64,000 bases of DNA, from positions 992,001 to 1,056,000 of the forward strand of contig OZ025790.1 in the NCBI GenBank assembly GCA_964019425.1, in the 5' to 3' direction. The stretch is from Flectonema sp. DT1601 (taxonomy: Eukaryota > Euglenozoa > Diplonemea > Diplonemida > Diplonemidae). Shown piece by piece: positions 43,148-52,819 of this stretch. The notes below the pieces were generated by a model. The model saw only the letters and a list, made by a program, of their open reading frames with translations, ran no database searches and was not told where the DNA came from. Both the position numbers and the translations under genes were made by a program. Numbering within the stretch: the stretch's first letter is position 1; every line of letters begins with the position of its first letter.

Positions 43148-44188
43148 GGGAAAACCCCTAATCCGAACACAAAAGTTTCCGAAACCGCCAACTCTATACA
43201 AAAAAAAAATTTGTCACGGGAGAAACAATCCCCCAATGAAAGAATTATAAAATTTATTTTTTGTTGCTGACACGGTGGCCCAGTGGGTGTTACCGCGGTC
43301 TTCTGAGGTGCAACTCGCGGGTTCGAACCCGGCTGCAAACCTTTTTTTTGTTTGCCTCAAAATGTCAACACAATGTTGAGTGACTAACTGTACTGACTAA
43401 CTGTACTTGATAACTTGAGGAACTTGTTGATAACTTGAATACGAGGTTTTGTGCCGTCAGGTACGGACTGTTGCTGTGGCGAAGGTTATCCTGGCAAAGG
43501 CGGTGGAGTTACAATCCTGCGCCCCGATGGCTCTTTGGCACACGAAGATTGATTTTCCGATCATAAACAACAAGCCCTCCTTTGAATCACACACCACATT
43601 CGTTCGGTCAGGGTACGTCTTTGGGCCAATTAAGCGTCTGACCAACGTTCCAGAGTGTCTCCCCTCTGTGTCTTCCGTCGGCTTCATCCCTGGAAGTCAT
43701 TTTTGCATACAATGATTGATGCATCTTCGTTTGGGCCTTTGTCAACAAGGTGCTTACATCCCTTCAGTGGGTGCTTGTACAGCTGTTGCCAATGTAAGGG
43801 CAGTTGGTGCCACTGTAACACCCACCTCCATAGAGACCACCTTAAACGATGTGCTGGTGGTTTGAGGCAATGATGTTGACAGTACAAGCTAAACATTGGC
43901 AGGCGGACGTGGTGCAAGAACGCCCAAAATAATCTGAGAAAAACTCTTTGTGAACTTGTCACGCGTCCCAAAAGTGTCTCCCATCAGAAGCAGGCATGTT
44001 TGTTTAGAAAAAATTGTGAGGAGATTTAAAATTACTCAACGCATTTTTCAGGGAAAAAAAAAAGTCTGCCTTAAATTCGGCAAGTTCGATTCCAGGTGGC
44101 GGATTTTTTAACCACAGGCCACAAGGCACTTTTTTTGTATAGAGTTGGCGGTTTCGGAAACTTTTGTGTCTGGATTAGAGGTTTTCCC
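43148..44188. mobile_element. 1041-bp TIR element of the GGGAAAA family inserted in a satellite T-run
   Basis: About 50-bp TIRs begin GGGAAAACCCCTAATCC and include AAAAGTTTCCGAAACCGCC and AACTCTATAC. The flanks share TTCTTTTTT (43139-43147 and 44189-44197), a 9-bp duplication if it is not just the satellite homopolymer. It contains a tRNA-like module (43267-43341) and short frames (for example 43449-43715 plus) with no recognised motif. It is a non-autonomous relative of 45345-46739. Confidence 0.8.
43267..43341 (+). other. tRNA-like module (Pol III A/B boxes) inside the GGGAAAA element
   Basis: The A box TGGCCCAGTGG (43276-43286) and B box GGTTCGAACCC (43320-43330) are perfect matches to consensus, followed by a T8 terminator at 43342. 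The D-arm-like and T-arm-like parts are evident; the acceptor ends do not pair. It is probably a tRNA-derived SINE head or an acquired Pol III promoter. Confidence 0.6.
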
Positions 44189-44190
44189 TT

Positions 44191-44224
<34 letters not shown>

Positions 44225-44571
44225 CTTTTAATTATTTTAAAGAAAAAACAATCAGTTTAGCGTCTTGACCAGGACGGAAAATAGAAAGTGATCGACATAG
44301 TCGATCGATAAAAAAAACAATGATAACATTGTTTATTCTTTTTTTTATTTTATTTTAAATTCTTTTTATTTATTTTTTAAAGAAAAAAAAAACGGAAAAT
44401 AGAAATTAGTCAACAAAGTCGAACGATAAAAAAAAACAATGATAACATTGTTTATTCTTTTTTTTGTATTTTTTTATATTCTTTTTTATTAATTTTGAAA
44501 AAAAACAATCAGTTTAGCGTCTTGACCAGGACGGAAAATAGAAAGTGATCGACATAGTCGATCGATAAAAA
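44189..44571 (+). repeat. Satellite array, block 4 (three units)
   Basis: An A unit (near 44250), a B unit (near 44390) and an A unit (near 44510). Broken at 44571 by the duplicated mosaic block. Confidence 0.85.
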
Positions 44572-45138
44572 AGTTGAATTACCAGGTGAGATTTGGACAG
44601 TTAGCTTTTGGCTAAGGCCCTCCCTGAAGAGCAAGAACAGAAAAACTACTCACACCTGAAGAAAACATACACAAAGAACTACTCTCCTTCTTGCTGCCCA
44701 GGAGTTTCTGACCAGAACTAATAGAAAATAAAAAGTAGATGGGAAACAATAAAAAGTAAAATGGATATAACTGAAGTTAAACAAGACAAATGAGGTAACA
44801 GACCAGAACAGAAAGAGGATTGTAATAGAAGATTACAAATAAAAAAAATGCAAGTATCAACACATAATCAAGATACACCAGCAGCTAACAAACAACATAA
44901 AATTGAAGATCAGTTGCCAGAGTATTTCAACCATGGTAGAATACTCGCCCCTCTGGCAGGGATTATCCCAGACTTGTCCTTTAATCTAGTTGGACACCAT
45001 GGCTTACAACCCTTCCAGAGGGAAGCACCATTATGACTTCTATTTTTTTTCTTCAAGAAAATCATAAGGTGGTAACAAAGAAAAATGCTAAGAGGAACCC
45101 CCTATTAACACCTAAGACATCTAAACTGCAGCCCAGCC
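44572..45138. repeat. 567-bp duplicated block, copy 1
   Basis: Apparently identical to 49012-49578 (offset 4440). Parts are inverted at 38750-38890 and 40286-40560. A 62-codon frame (44848-45036) starts MQVSTHNQDTPAANKQHK; it resembles nothing I know and is probably incidental. Confidence 0.9.
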
Positions 45139-45344
45139 GAGTTTCGATAAAGTGGGAAGTAACGGACTGGGAGCTTTTGGCTCCTGCCCTATTCCCGATG
45201 TAAACTTTCTTTTTTTTTTTTTTTTTTTTTTAACAGGCCCAAAGGGCGACAATGATGGTTGCTGACCAAGGAATAATATTCAAATGAATTTTCGTTTCAA
45301 AGAAACGAACAGAATTAAGAGAGAGGTAGAGAAAAAAAAAAAAA
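45139..45344. repeat. Mosaic repeat piece (third copy of the GATAAAGTGGGAAG segment)
   Basis: Direct match to 38890-39100 and 40708-40915. It ends in an A-run that is the insertion site of the next element. Confidence 0.8.
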
Positions 45345-46739
45345 GGGAAAAACTATAATTCCACAAAAAAGTTTCTGAAATGTCCGATCTCAACATGAAA
45401 GTTTCCGAAATGGACAGCTCCACACAAAAAAGTTTCCGAAATGGACAGCTCCACACAAAATAGTTTCCGAAATGGACAGCTCCACACACGAAAGTTTCCG
45501 AAATGGACAGCTGTTTTTTTTTTTTTTATAGCTTACTGCCAGTGCATTTCGGGGTCGCCCAAAGTCATGGGGATTTTTTTTTCTCCCAAAAAAATATTTT
45601 TTCCTACGTAAGGCAAGGCCATCCGACGAGATGAGTGAAATACACCGAACCTGTGTGACCTGGGGCTAGGCCTGACTGCGCCCCTGGATCGGCATAGCTC
45701 GGTATGTGTGCAGGGCCAGGTATAGGGATGGACGAATTTCGGGTAGAGACACTTTTCCCGACTTGTCAGCCCATACAACCATGAGAGTTCAGAGTGTATT
45801 AAAATACTAGAGGTGCATCACAAGCGTCAGACAGGAGACAAGAGAAATCCAACATCATGAATCTTTAGAAGAGTGATACAGCTCGGTATGTGTGCAGGGC
45901 CGGGTCACCTACGCAGAGACAAGTCTCCGCTACACGTCGTACCAACCAAGATGAGGTATGAGAGCGCAAAAACCAAGTATACATGATCAGCGGCCTAGGG
46001 CTTGACATGAATAGCTGTGGAGTGGCGAAACCATTTAGTGTTCTCAAGTCTGAGATCACCTCACTGAGCCACACAGTACTGTCCTTTCGGAGTTTCTGTG
46101 AAAGTAGCCCACGGAACACTTTTCTAAAGATTCAATCAGCCGAACTACTCCGCTACTGACTTTCACTTGATTAGCGAGCTACTAGTATATATTATTATGT
46201 CACCTGTTGAAGGAGTACTAAGAGGTTGATTCAGGCCCTGCACGTATTAGTTGTAATTACAGCACTTGCTTTACCTTAAATTACTCCTTCCCTCATTGAG
46301 AACCAACCCATCTCGGCCATCCCGGTGTATTTGGGAACGAAGAAAAACCTTGTTTTCTTACCGAACAGCGAAAAATCCGAATATCACTTTCAGTGAATAG
46401 CGAAAGAAAAACCTTTCCGTTTACTGAACAGCGAAAATGAAACTACCTACCATAGCAATTTTATACGGGAAAAAAAAAGTTGTTCACTAGCGAAAAGTTT
46501 TTTTGGGTGCAGGCAACGGAGAAAAAAAAAAAAAAAAATTCATTTCGCCAACAAAAAAAAATTTTTTTTTTTGCTGTCCATTTCGGAAACTTTCGTGTGT
46601 GGAGCTGTCCATTTCGGAAACTATTTTGTGTGGAGCTGTCTATTTCGGAAACTTTTTTGTGTGGAGCTGTCCGTTTCGGAAACTTTCATGTTGAGATCGG
46701 ACATTTCAGTAACATTTACGTGGAATTAGAGGTTTTCCC
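45345..46739. mobile_element. 1395-bp TIR element of the GGGAAAA family inserted in an A-run
   Basis: About 165-bp TIRs start GGGAAAAACTATAATTCCAC and consist of four to five tandem copies of a 30-bp motif (AGTTTCCGAAATGGACAGCT). The flanks are A-runs on both sides. The interior contains two diverged direct repeats around CTCGGTATGTGTGCAGGGCC (45694 and 45880), repeated ACCGAACAGCGAAAA motifs near 46360-46430, and short minus-strand frames (45533-45778, 45865-46119) without known motifs. Its ends share GGGAAAA, ATTCC and AGTTTCCGAAA with 43148-44188. Confidence 0.8.
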
Positions 46740-47375
46740 AAAAAAAAAAAAAAAAGAAAGAATAGAAAAAAAAATATGAAGAGGAAATAATCAAACATGA
46801 AAAAAAAAAAAAATAAAATAAAATATAAATAAAAAACGTTGTATGAAAAAGGAAAAAAAGAATAAAAAAAGACCAGAAAAGGAAAGAGAAAATGAAAATG
46901 AAAAGGTATAATATTATTGTGGGGATATGAGGATAGCAGGGAGATGCTCTTTTTTTTTTTTTTTTTTTTTTTTTTATTTATTATTTAAAAAAAGGAAACA
47001 ATCAGTTTAGCGTCTCGATCAGGACGGAAAATAGAAATTAATCGACATAGTCGATCGATAGAAAAAAAAACAATGATAACATTGTTTATTCTTTTTTTTT
47101 TTTTTTTTTTTTTTTAAATCCTTTTAATTATTTTAAAGAAAAAACAATCAGTTTAGCGTCTTGACCAGGACGGAAAATAGAAAGTAATCGACATAGTCGA
47201 TCGATAAAAAAAAAACAATGATAACATTGTTTATTCCTTTTTTTTTTTTTTTTTTTTTTATTCTTTTTATTTATTTTTAAAGAAAAAACAATCAGTTTAG
47301 CGTCCTGACCAGGACGGAAAATTGAAAGTGATCGACATAGTCGATCGATAAAAAAACAATGATAACATTGTTTAT

Positions 47376-47411
<36 letters not shown>

Positions 47412-48476
47412 TTTTAATTATTTTTTAAAGAAAAAACAATCAGTTTAGCGTCTTGACCAGGACGGAAAGTAGAAAGTGATCGACATAGTCGATCGATAAA
47501 AAACAATGATAACATTGTTTATTCTTTTTTTTTTTTTTTTTTTTTTTTTTTTCCTTTTTATTACTTTAAAGAAAAAACAATCAGTTTAGCGTCTTGACCA
47601 GGACGGAAAATAGAAAGTGATCGACATAGTCGATCGATAAAAAAACAATGATAACATTGTTTATTCTTTTTTTTTTTTTTTTTTTAAATTCTTTTTATTT
47701 ATTTTTAAAGAAAAAAAAACGGAAAATAAAAATTAGTCGACAAAGTCGAACGATAAAAAAAAAACAATGATAACATTGTTTATTCTTTTTTTTTTTTGTT
47801 TTTTTTTATATTCTTTTTTATTAATTTTGAAAAAAAACAATCAGTTTAGCGTCTTGACCAGGACGGAAAATAGAAAGTAATCGACATAGTCGATCGATAA
47901 AAAAAAAAACAATGATAACATTGTTTATTCTTTTTTTTTTATTTTTTTTTATATTCTTTTTATTAATTTTGAAAAAAAAAAAAAAAAACAATCAGTTTAG
48001 CGTCTTGACCAGGACGGAAAATAGAAAGTGATCGACATAGTCGATCGATAAAAAAAAACAATGATAACATTGTTTATTCTTTTTTTTTTTTTTTAATCCT
48101 TTTTTTTTTTTTTAAAGAAAAAACAATCAGTTTAGCGTCTTGACCAGGACGGAAAATAGAAAGTAATCGACACAGTCGATCGATAAAAAAAAAAACAATG
48201 ATAACATTGTTTATTCTTTTTTTTTTTTTTTTAAATTCTTTTTATTTATTTTTTAAAAAAAAAAAAAAAATAACGGAAAATAGAAATTAGTCAACAAAGT
48301 CGAACGATAAAAAAAAAACAATGATAACATTGTTTATTCTTTTTTTTTTATTTTTTTTTGTATTCTTTTTTATTAATTTTGAAAAAAAAACAATCAGTTT
48401 AGCGACTTGACCAGGACGGAAAATAGAAAGTGATCGACATAGTCGATCGATAAAAAAACAATGATAACATTGTTTA

Positions 48477-48511
<35 letters not shown>

Positions 48512-48622
48512 CTTTTTATTATTTTTAAAGAAAAAACAATCAGTTTAGCGTCCTGACCAGGACGGAAAATAGAAAGTAATCGACATAGTCGATCGATAAA
48601 AAAAAACAATGATAACATTGTT
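46740..48622 (+). repeat. Satellite array, block 5 (about twelve units) with left spacer
   Basis: 46740-46970 is the AACGTTGTATGAAAAAGG spacer also found at 39160 and 42875. Units run from about 46990 to 48622, mostly A type with B units near 47710 and 48270. The array ends at AACATTGTTTTTTGCCC. Confidence 0.9.
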
Positions 48623-49011
48623 TTTTGCCCAATGCACTAACAGGTCATTCCCTCACACTCAGATCAAAAAATCAAAGTTCAGAGTGCATCTTAGCGTGAA
48701 TGAGAGAATTTCCTCCCGCTTATTTTGAACAAAAGGGATAGGAGAAGGGATAGAAAACGAACATAAAAATAAAATTCTAAGTGAGAAACACTTAGCAGAA
48801 ACACTTAGCAGCTTTTAAGGAGCTGAAAAGCAAAAAAAAATCTAAGTGAGAAACACTTAGTAGAAACAATTCGTAGCTAATTAAGCTGAAAATAAAAAAA
48901 TAAAAAAATTCTAAGTGAGAAATACTTAGCAACTTTTAGAACAAATATTTCAGTAAATAACCTGTAATGATTAAACCATTACAGGTTTGATGTCAAAACT
49001 GACAAGGACTG
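48623..49011. repeat. Mosaic block with ACACTTAG short repeats
   Basis: 48627-48734 is duplicated at 49582-49688. 48765-48930 carries four to five copies of TTCTAAGTGAGAAACACTTAG-like motifs, which are themselves near-palindromic (CTAAGTG...CACTTAG). The reverse complement of the whole is at 38450-38720. A perfect CTGTAATG/CATTACAG inverted repeat lies at 48962-48984. Confidence 0.75.
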
Positions 49012-49578
49012 AGTTGAATTACCAGGTGAGATTTGGACAGTTAGCTTTTGGCTAAGGCCCTCCCTGAAGAGCAAGAACAGAAAAACTACTCACACCTGAA
49101 GAAAACATACACAAAGAACTACTCTCCTTCTTGCTGCCCAGGAGTTTCTGACCAGAACTAATAGAAAATAAAAAGTAGATGGGAAACAATAAAAAGTAAA
49201 ATGGATATAACTGAAGTTAAACAAGACAAATGAGGTAACAGACCAGAACAGAAAGAGGATTGTAATAGAAGATTACAAATAAAAAAAATGCAAGTATCAA
49301 CACATAATCAAGATACACCAGCAGCTAACAAACAACATAAAATTGAAGATCAGTTGCCAGAGTATTTCAACCATGGTAGAATACTCGCCCCTCTGGCAGG
49401 GATTATCCCAGACTTGTCCTTTAATCTAGTTGGACACCATGGCTTACAACCCTTCCAGAGGGAAGCACCATTATGACTTCTATTTTTTTTCTTCAAGAAA
49501 ATCATAAGGTGGTAACAAAGAAAAATGCTAAGAGGAACCCCCTATTAACACCTAAGACATCTAAACTGCAGCCCAGCC
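49012..49578. repeat. 567-bp duplicated block, copy 2
   Basis: Apparently identical to 44572-45138. Here it is followed by the TGCCCAATGCACTAACAGG segment, as in the inverted copy at 38640-38740, so this is the more complete arrangement. Confidence 0.9.
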
Positions 49579-50767
49579 TATGCCCAATGCACTAACAGGT
49601 CATTCCCTCACACTCAGATCAAAAAATCAAAGTTCAGAGTGCATCTTAGCGTGAATGAGAGAATTTCCTCCCGCTTATTTTGAACAAACATTGTTTATTC
49701 TTTTTTTTTATTTTTTTTTTAATATTTTTTTTAATTTGAAAAAAAAAACAATCAGTTTAGCGTCTTGACCAGGACGAAAAATAGAAAGTAATCGACATAG
49801 TCGATCGATAAAAAAAAACAATGATAACATTGTTTATTCTTTTTTTTTATTTTAAATTCTTTTTATTCTTTTTAAAGAAAAAAAACAGAAAATAGAAATT
49901 AGTCGACATAGTCGAACGATAAAAAAAAACAATGATAACATTGTTTATTCTTTTTTTTGTATTTTTTTATATTCTTTTTTATTAATTTTGAAAAAAAACA
50001 ATCAGTTTAGCGTCTTGACCAGGACGGAAAATAGAAAGTGATCGACATAGTCGATCGATAAAAAAAACAATGATAACATTGTTTATTCTTTTTTTTATTT
50101 TATTTTAAATTCTTTTTTTTATTTTTTAAAGAAAAAAAACGGAAAATAGAAATTAGTCAACAAAGTCGAACGATAAAAAAAAAACAATGATAACATTGTT
50201 TATTCTTTTTTTTTTTATTTTTTTTTTTAATATTTTTTTTATTTTGAAAAAAAAAACAATCAGTTTAGCGTCTTGACCAGGACGGAAAATAGAAAGTGAT
50301 CGACATAGTCGATCGATAAAAAAAAAAACAATGATAACATCGTTTATTCTTTTTTTTTTTTTTTTTTTTTTTTATTCTTTTTATTTATTTAGAAAAAACA
50401 ATCAGTTTAGCGTCTTGACCAGGACGGAAAATAGAAAGTAATCGACATAGTCGATCGATAAAAAAAAAAACAATGATAACATCGTTTATTCTTTTTTTTT
50501 TTTTTTATATTCTTTTTATTAATTTTTTAAAAAAAAAAAACAATCAGTTTAGCGTCTTGACCAGGACGGAAAATAGAAAGTAATCGACATAGTCGATCGA
50601 TAAAAAAAAAAACAATGATAACATCGTTTATTCTTTTTTTTTTTTTTTATATTCTTTTTATTAATTTTTTAAAAAAAAAAAACAATCAGTTTAGCGTCTT
50701 GACCAGGACGGAAAACTGGAAGTAATCGACATAGTCGATCGATAAAAAAAAAACAATGATAACATTG
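49579..50767 (+). repeat. Satellite array, block 6 (about eight units)
   Basis: After a 110-bp mosaic piece, A and B units alternate (B near 49880 and 50135), then four A units with the AACATCGTTTATTC variant. The array ends at ATAACATTGGCAGGGGTTG. Confidence 0.9.
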
Positions 50768-51120
50768 GCAGGGGTTGTTATAACTTCGTTTGAAAATTCT
50801 TCTTTTTTAATTTCTTTTTTTTTTTTTTTTTTTTTTTTATTTAACAGGAGTTAAGATCACTTACATGAGTTAACACAACACAGATACGAGAGTAGCAAAC
50901 TGAGGTAACACTACCAATTCAACAAAAAATAATCAGGATCAGACACAAGGAGGAGAGTTCATTCTACCTCTCATTGTCCTTGCTGGTATCTTAAGTGTCT
51001 TGGTATCTCTTGTGTGTCGGTATCTCGGAAGTGCTGGTATCTCGTATGTGCGTTGGTATCTCTTGCGTGTTAGTATCTCTTGCACATATTAAAAAAAAAA
51101 TATTGAGTTAACATGATCAG
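50768..51120. repeat. Inverted partner of the 36493-36879 block
   Basis: It carries GGTATCTC motifs at 51002, 51019, 51036 and 51055 and the TTATAACTTCGTTTGAAAAT segment, reverse complement of the left block. These two blocks bound the 14.6-kb repeat complex. Confidence 0.75.
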
Positions 51121-51364
51121 TTTTATTTAACATCAAAGACAGACCGGAACTATTCGAAAATAAAATGTAGATGGGAAACAGTGAAAATTAAAATGAATGA
51201 TAAAATTAAATGAGATTTATGACATAACAGACCAGATAGAGAGTAATAAAGGGAAAAGGAAAACGGGAAGGGTTCATTCACTTAGTTAAAGTTAAGACCG
51301 ATTAGTCAGTTTAAGGTCTTGACTAGGACCAACAAAAAAAAAAATAAATAAATAAATAAATAAA
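51121..51364. other. AT-rich spacer with diverged mosaic and satellite relatives
   Basis: 51145-51240 is a diverged version of the AATAGAAAATAAAAAGTAGA segment seen at 44716. 51285-51335 (GTCAGTTTAAGGTCTTGACT) is a diverged satellite-like sequence, also inverted at about 35812-35860. It ends in a TAAA array. Confidence 0.6.
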
Positions 51365-51560
51365 TAACGATCAAGCTGAGCTGATCTTGTTTTTATTAAA
51401 ATAAGGGGAGCGGGAGGGATGGAAGGAATAAAGGAAAAAAAAAAGAAAAGGTCGATCAATTGGATCTGGTCGTCGAGAAGAAGAAGACAATTATTTTAAA
51501 GGTCGATCGGCATAGCCGATCGTTGAGAAAAATAACCAGATATAAATACAATCAGTTTAA

Positions 51561-51598
<38 letters not shown>

Positions 51599-51830
51599 TT
51601 AACGATCAAGCTGAGCTGATCTTGTTTTTATTAAAATAAGGGGAGCGGGAGGGATGGAAGGAATAAAGGAAAAAAAAAGAAAAGGTCGATCAATTGGATC
51701 TGATCGTCGAGAAGAAGAAAACAATTATTTTAAAAAAAAAAAATGATCGGTATAGCCGATCGTTGAGAAAAGAACAGATATAAATACAATCGGTTTTGGT
51801 GATCGACGAGTGGAGCGATCACTTGACAAG
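51365..51830. repeat. Two-copy 236-bp repeat, structural cousin of the satellite
   Basis: The unit starts AACGATCAAGCTGAGCTGAT at 51365 and again at 51601. Each has a stem-ATA-stem palindrome: CGATCGGC-ATA-GCCGATCG at 51504-51522, and the near-identical GATCGGT-ATA-GCCGATC in the second copy. A third hairpin, GTGATCG/CGATCAC, is at 51799-51822. The flanking ATAAATACAATCAGTTTA recalls the satellite ACAATCAGTTTAGCG. Confidence 0.8.
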
Positions 51831-52265
51831 AAGGAAAAAAGAAAGGACCGATTAATTGGGGCTTTGGTTGTATTCCCAAGGCATGTTTTTTTTTTTTTTT
51901 TTTTTTATTATTCATTTACATTATTTTTCTTTTTTTTTTTAAATTAATAATCACATTTTGTTCAAAAATATTTCATATTAGAGTAAAAGAAAAAGAAAAA
52001 AAAAAAAGAGATAAGAGAAAAGAAAAAAAAAACCATTGCTGGCCCCCTCACCACTCATAGAGGATGAGGAGGCCAGTAAGGCGTCACTCAAATCTATGCC
52101 AAGCCTTGGGAACTTGGATTGGGGTTTAGACCATTTACAATTAACAGTTGACAATTAATCTGATTATCATAGTTTACTCAGGGAATGATCACCAAGTCCA
52201 CTTTTGTGCCTTTTTCTTACTGTTTTTTACTTTAAAATTTTCTGGTTAAAAATACCAAAAATTGT
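51831..52265. other. Spacer without a gene
   Basis: AT-rich with homopolymers and a short GC-richer piece (52040-52140) containing GCCTTGGGAACT and GATTGGGGTTTAGAC, which also occur at 31383-31412. Nothing else was recognised. Confidence 0.6.
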
Positions 52266-52349
52266 GCCATGACCGGGAATTGAACCCCCGACCACGGTTA
52301 CGTAAGCGATTTAAGGTCGACGACCATAACAACTCGGCTATGCAGGCTC
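52266..52349 (-). tRNA. Degenerate type II tRNA-Leu(UAA)-like sequence
   Basis: On the minus strand the A box TAGCCGAGTTG (52330-52340) and B box GGTTCAATTCC (52276-52286) fit consensus, the T arm CGGGGGTTCAATTCCCGG is well formed, and the anticodon loop CCTTAAA gives UAA. A long variable region suits Leu. The acceptor stem pairs only at GCC/GGC and then fails, and one anticodon-stem pair is wrong, so it is likely a tRNA pseudogene or the head of a tRNA-derived SINE. A T5 follows at about 52256. Confidence 0.5.
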
Positions 52350-52405
52350 TGGTACGTCGAAAATTATTTTATACTTATTACTTTTCTGTCCTAACGGAAC
52401 GGAAA

Positions 52406-52819
52406 ATGAAAAATGTCCTTCCTTATCTAAAATGCACTCTGCACCTATTATGTTGGTTCAGCAGTGGCTTATCGAACTTATTAGCTCTCGTTGCACTGGT
52501 TAGCGCTGTGTTTGAGACGTTATATTATATCGGTACACTTTTAACTAATATGTTACTTCCTTTCCTTAGCAAATTTTGCTCTTTTTGTTATTTCTCTAAA
52601 ACAAAAGAATTTATGAGGAAGGAAGGGGAATCAAGTTGGAATTGGTATTGTGGCTTATTGTCAATGGTGGGTAATATGGGGAGGGTAACCTTGTCAAATT
52701 CGACAAGTCTTTTAAGGGATGTGTATCGACACACGGGGCCGGACGAAACGTTCGACTTTCCACATGCGGGCTTTGAATATGCTAAGGTCGACGGAGGTTC
52801 GAAGCATTGCTTGCGATGA
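52406..52819 (+). CDS. Hydrophobic ORF running into the tandem array, uncertain
   Basis: 137 codons from MKNVLPYLKCTLHLLCWFSS. Residues about 5-75 are hydrophobic enough for two membrane segments. The 3' third reads across the array junction at 52784 and stops soon after. The frame stays open upstream into the tRNA-like sequence, so the start is not fixed. It resembles nothing I know. It may be a chance frame, or the 5' exon of a gene whose later exon was amplified in the array. Confidence 0.25.
   Translation: MKNVLPYLKCTLHLLCWFSSGLSNLLALVALVSAVFETLYYIGTLLTNMLLPFLSKFCSFCYFSKTKEFMRKEGESSWNWYCGLLSMVGNMGRVTLSNSTSLLRDVYRHTGPDETFDFPHAGFEYAKVDGGSKHCLR

Noticed and set aside
44848-45036. 62-codon frame present twice (also 49288-49476)
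   Set aside because: The two copies are one duplicated block, so the frame is not independently conserved, and a third (inverted) copy near 40300 does not keep it in an obvious way.
32000-50767. Regularly spaced repeats that could suggest a CRISPR array
   Set aside because: Units are 110-150 bp, eukaryotic context, the spacers are A/T homopolymers rather than unique sequences, and there are no cas genes.
52262-52405. N-terminal extension of the hydrophobic frame (MCHDRELNPRPR...)
   Set aside because: This is the antisense reading of a tRNA-like T arm, a familiar artefact.
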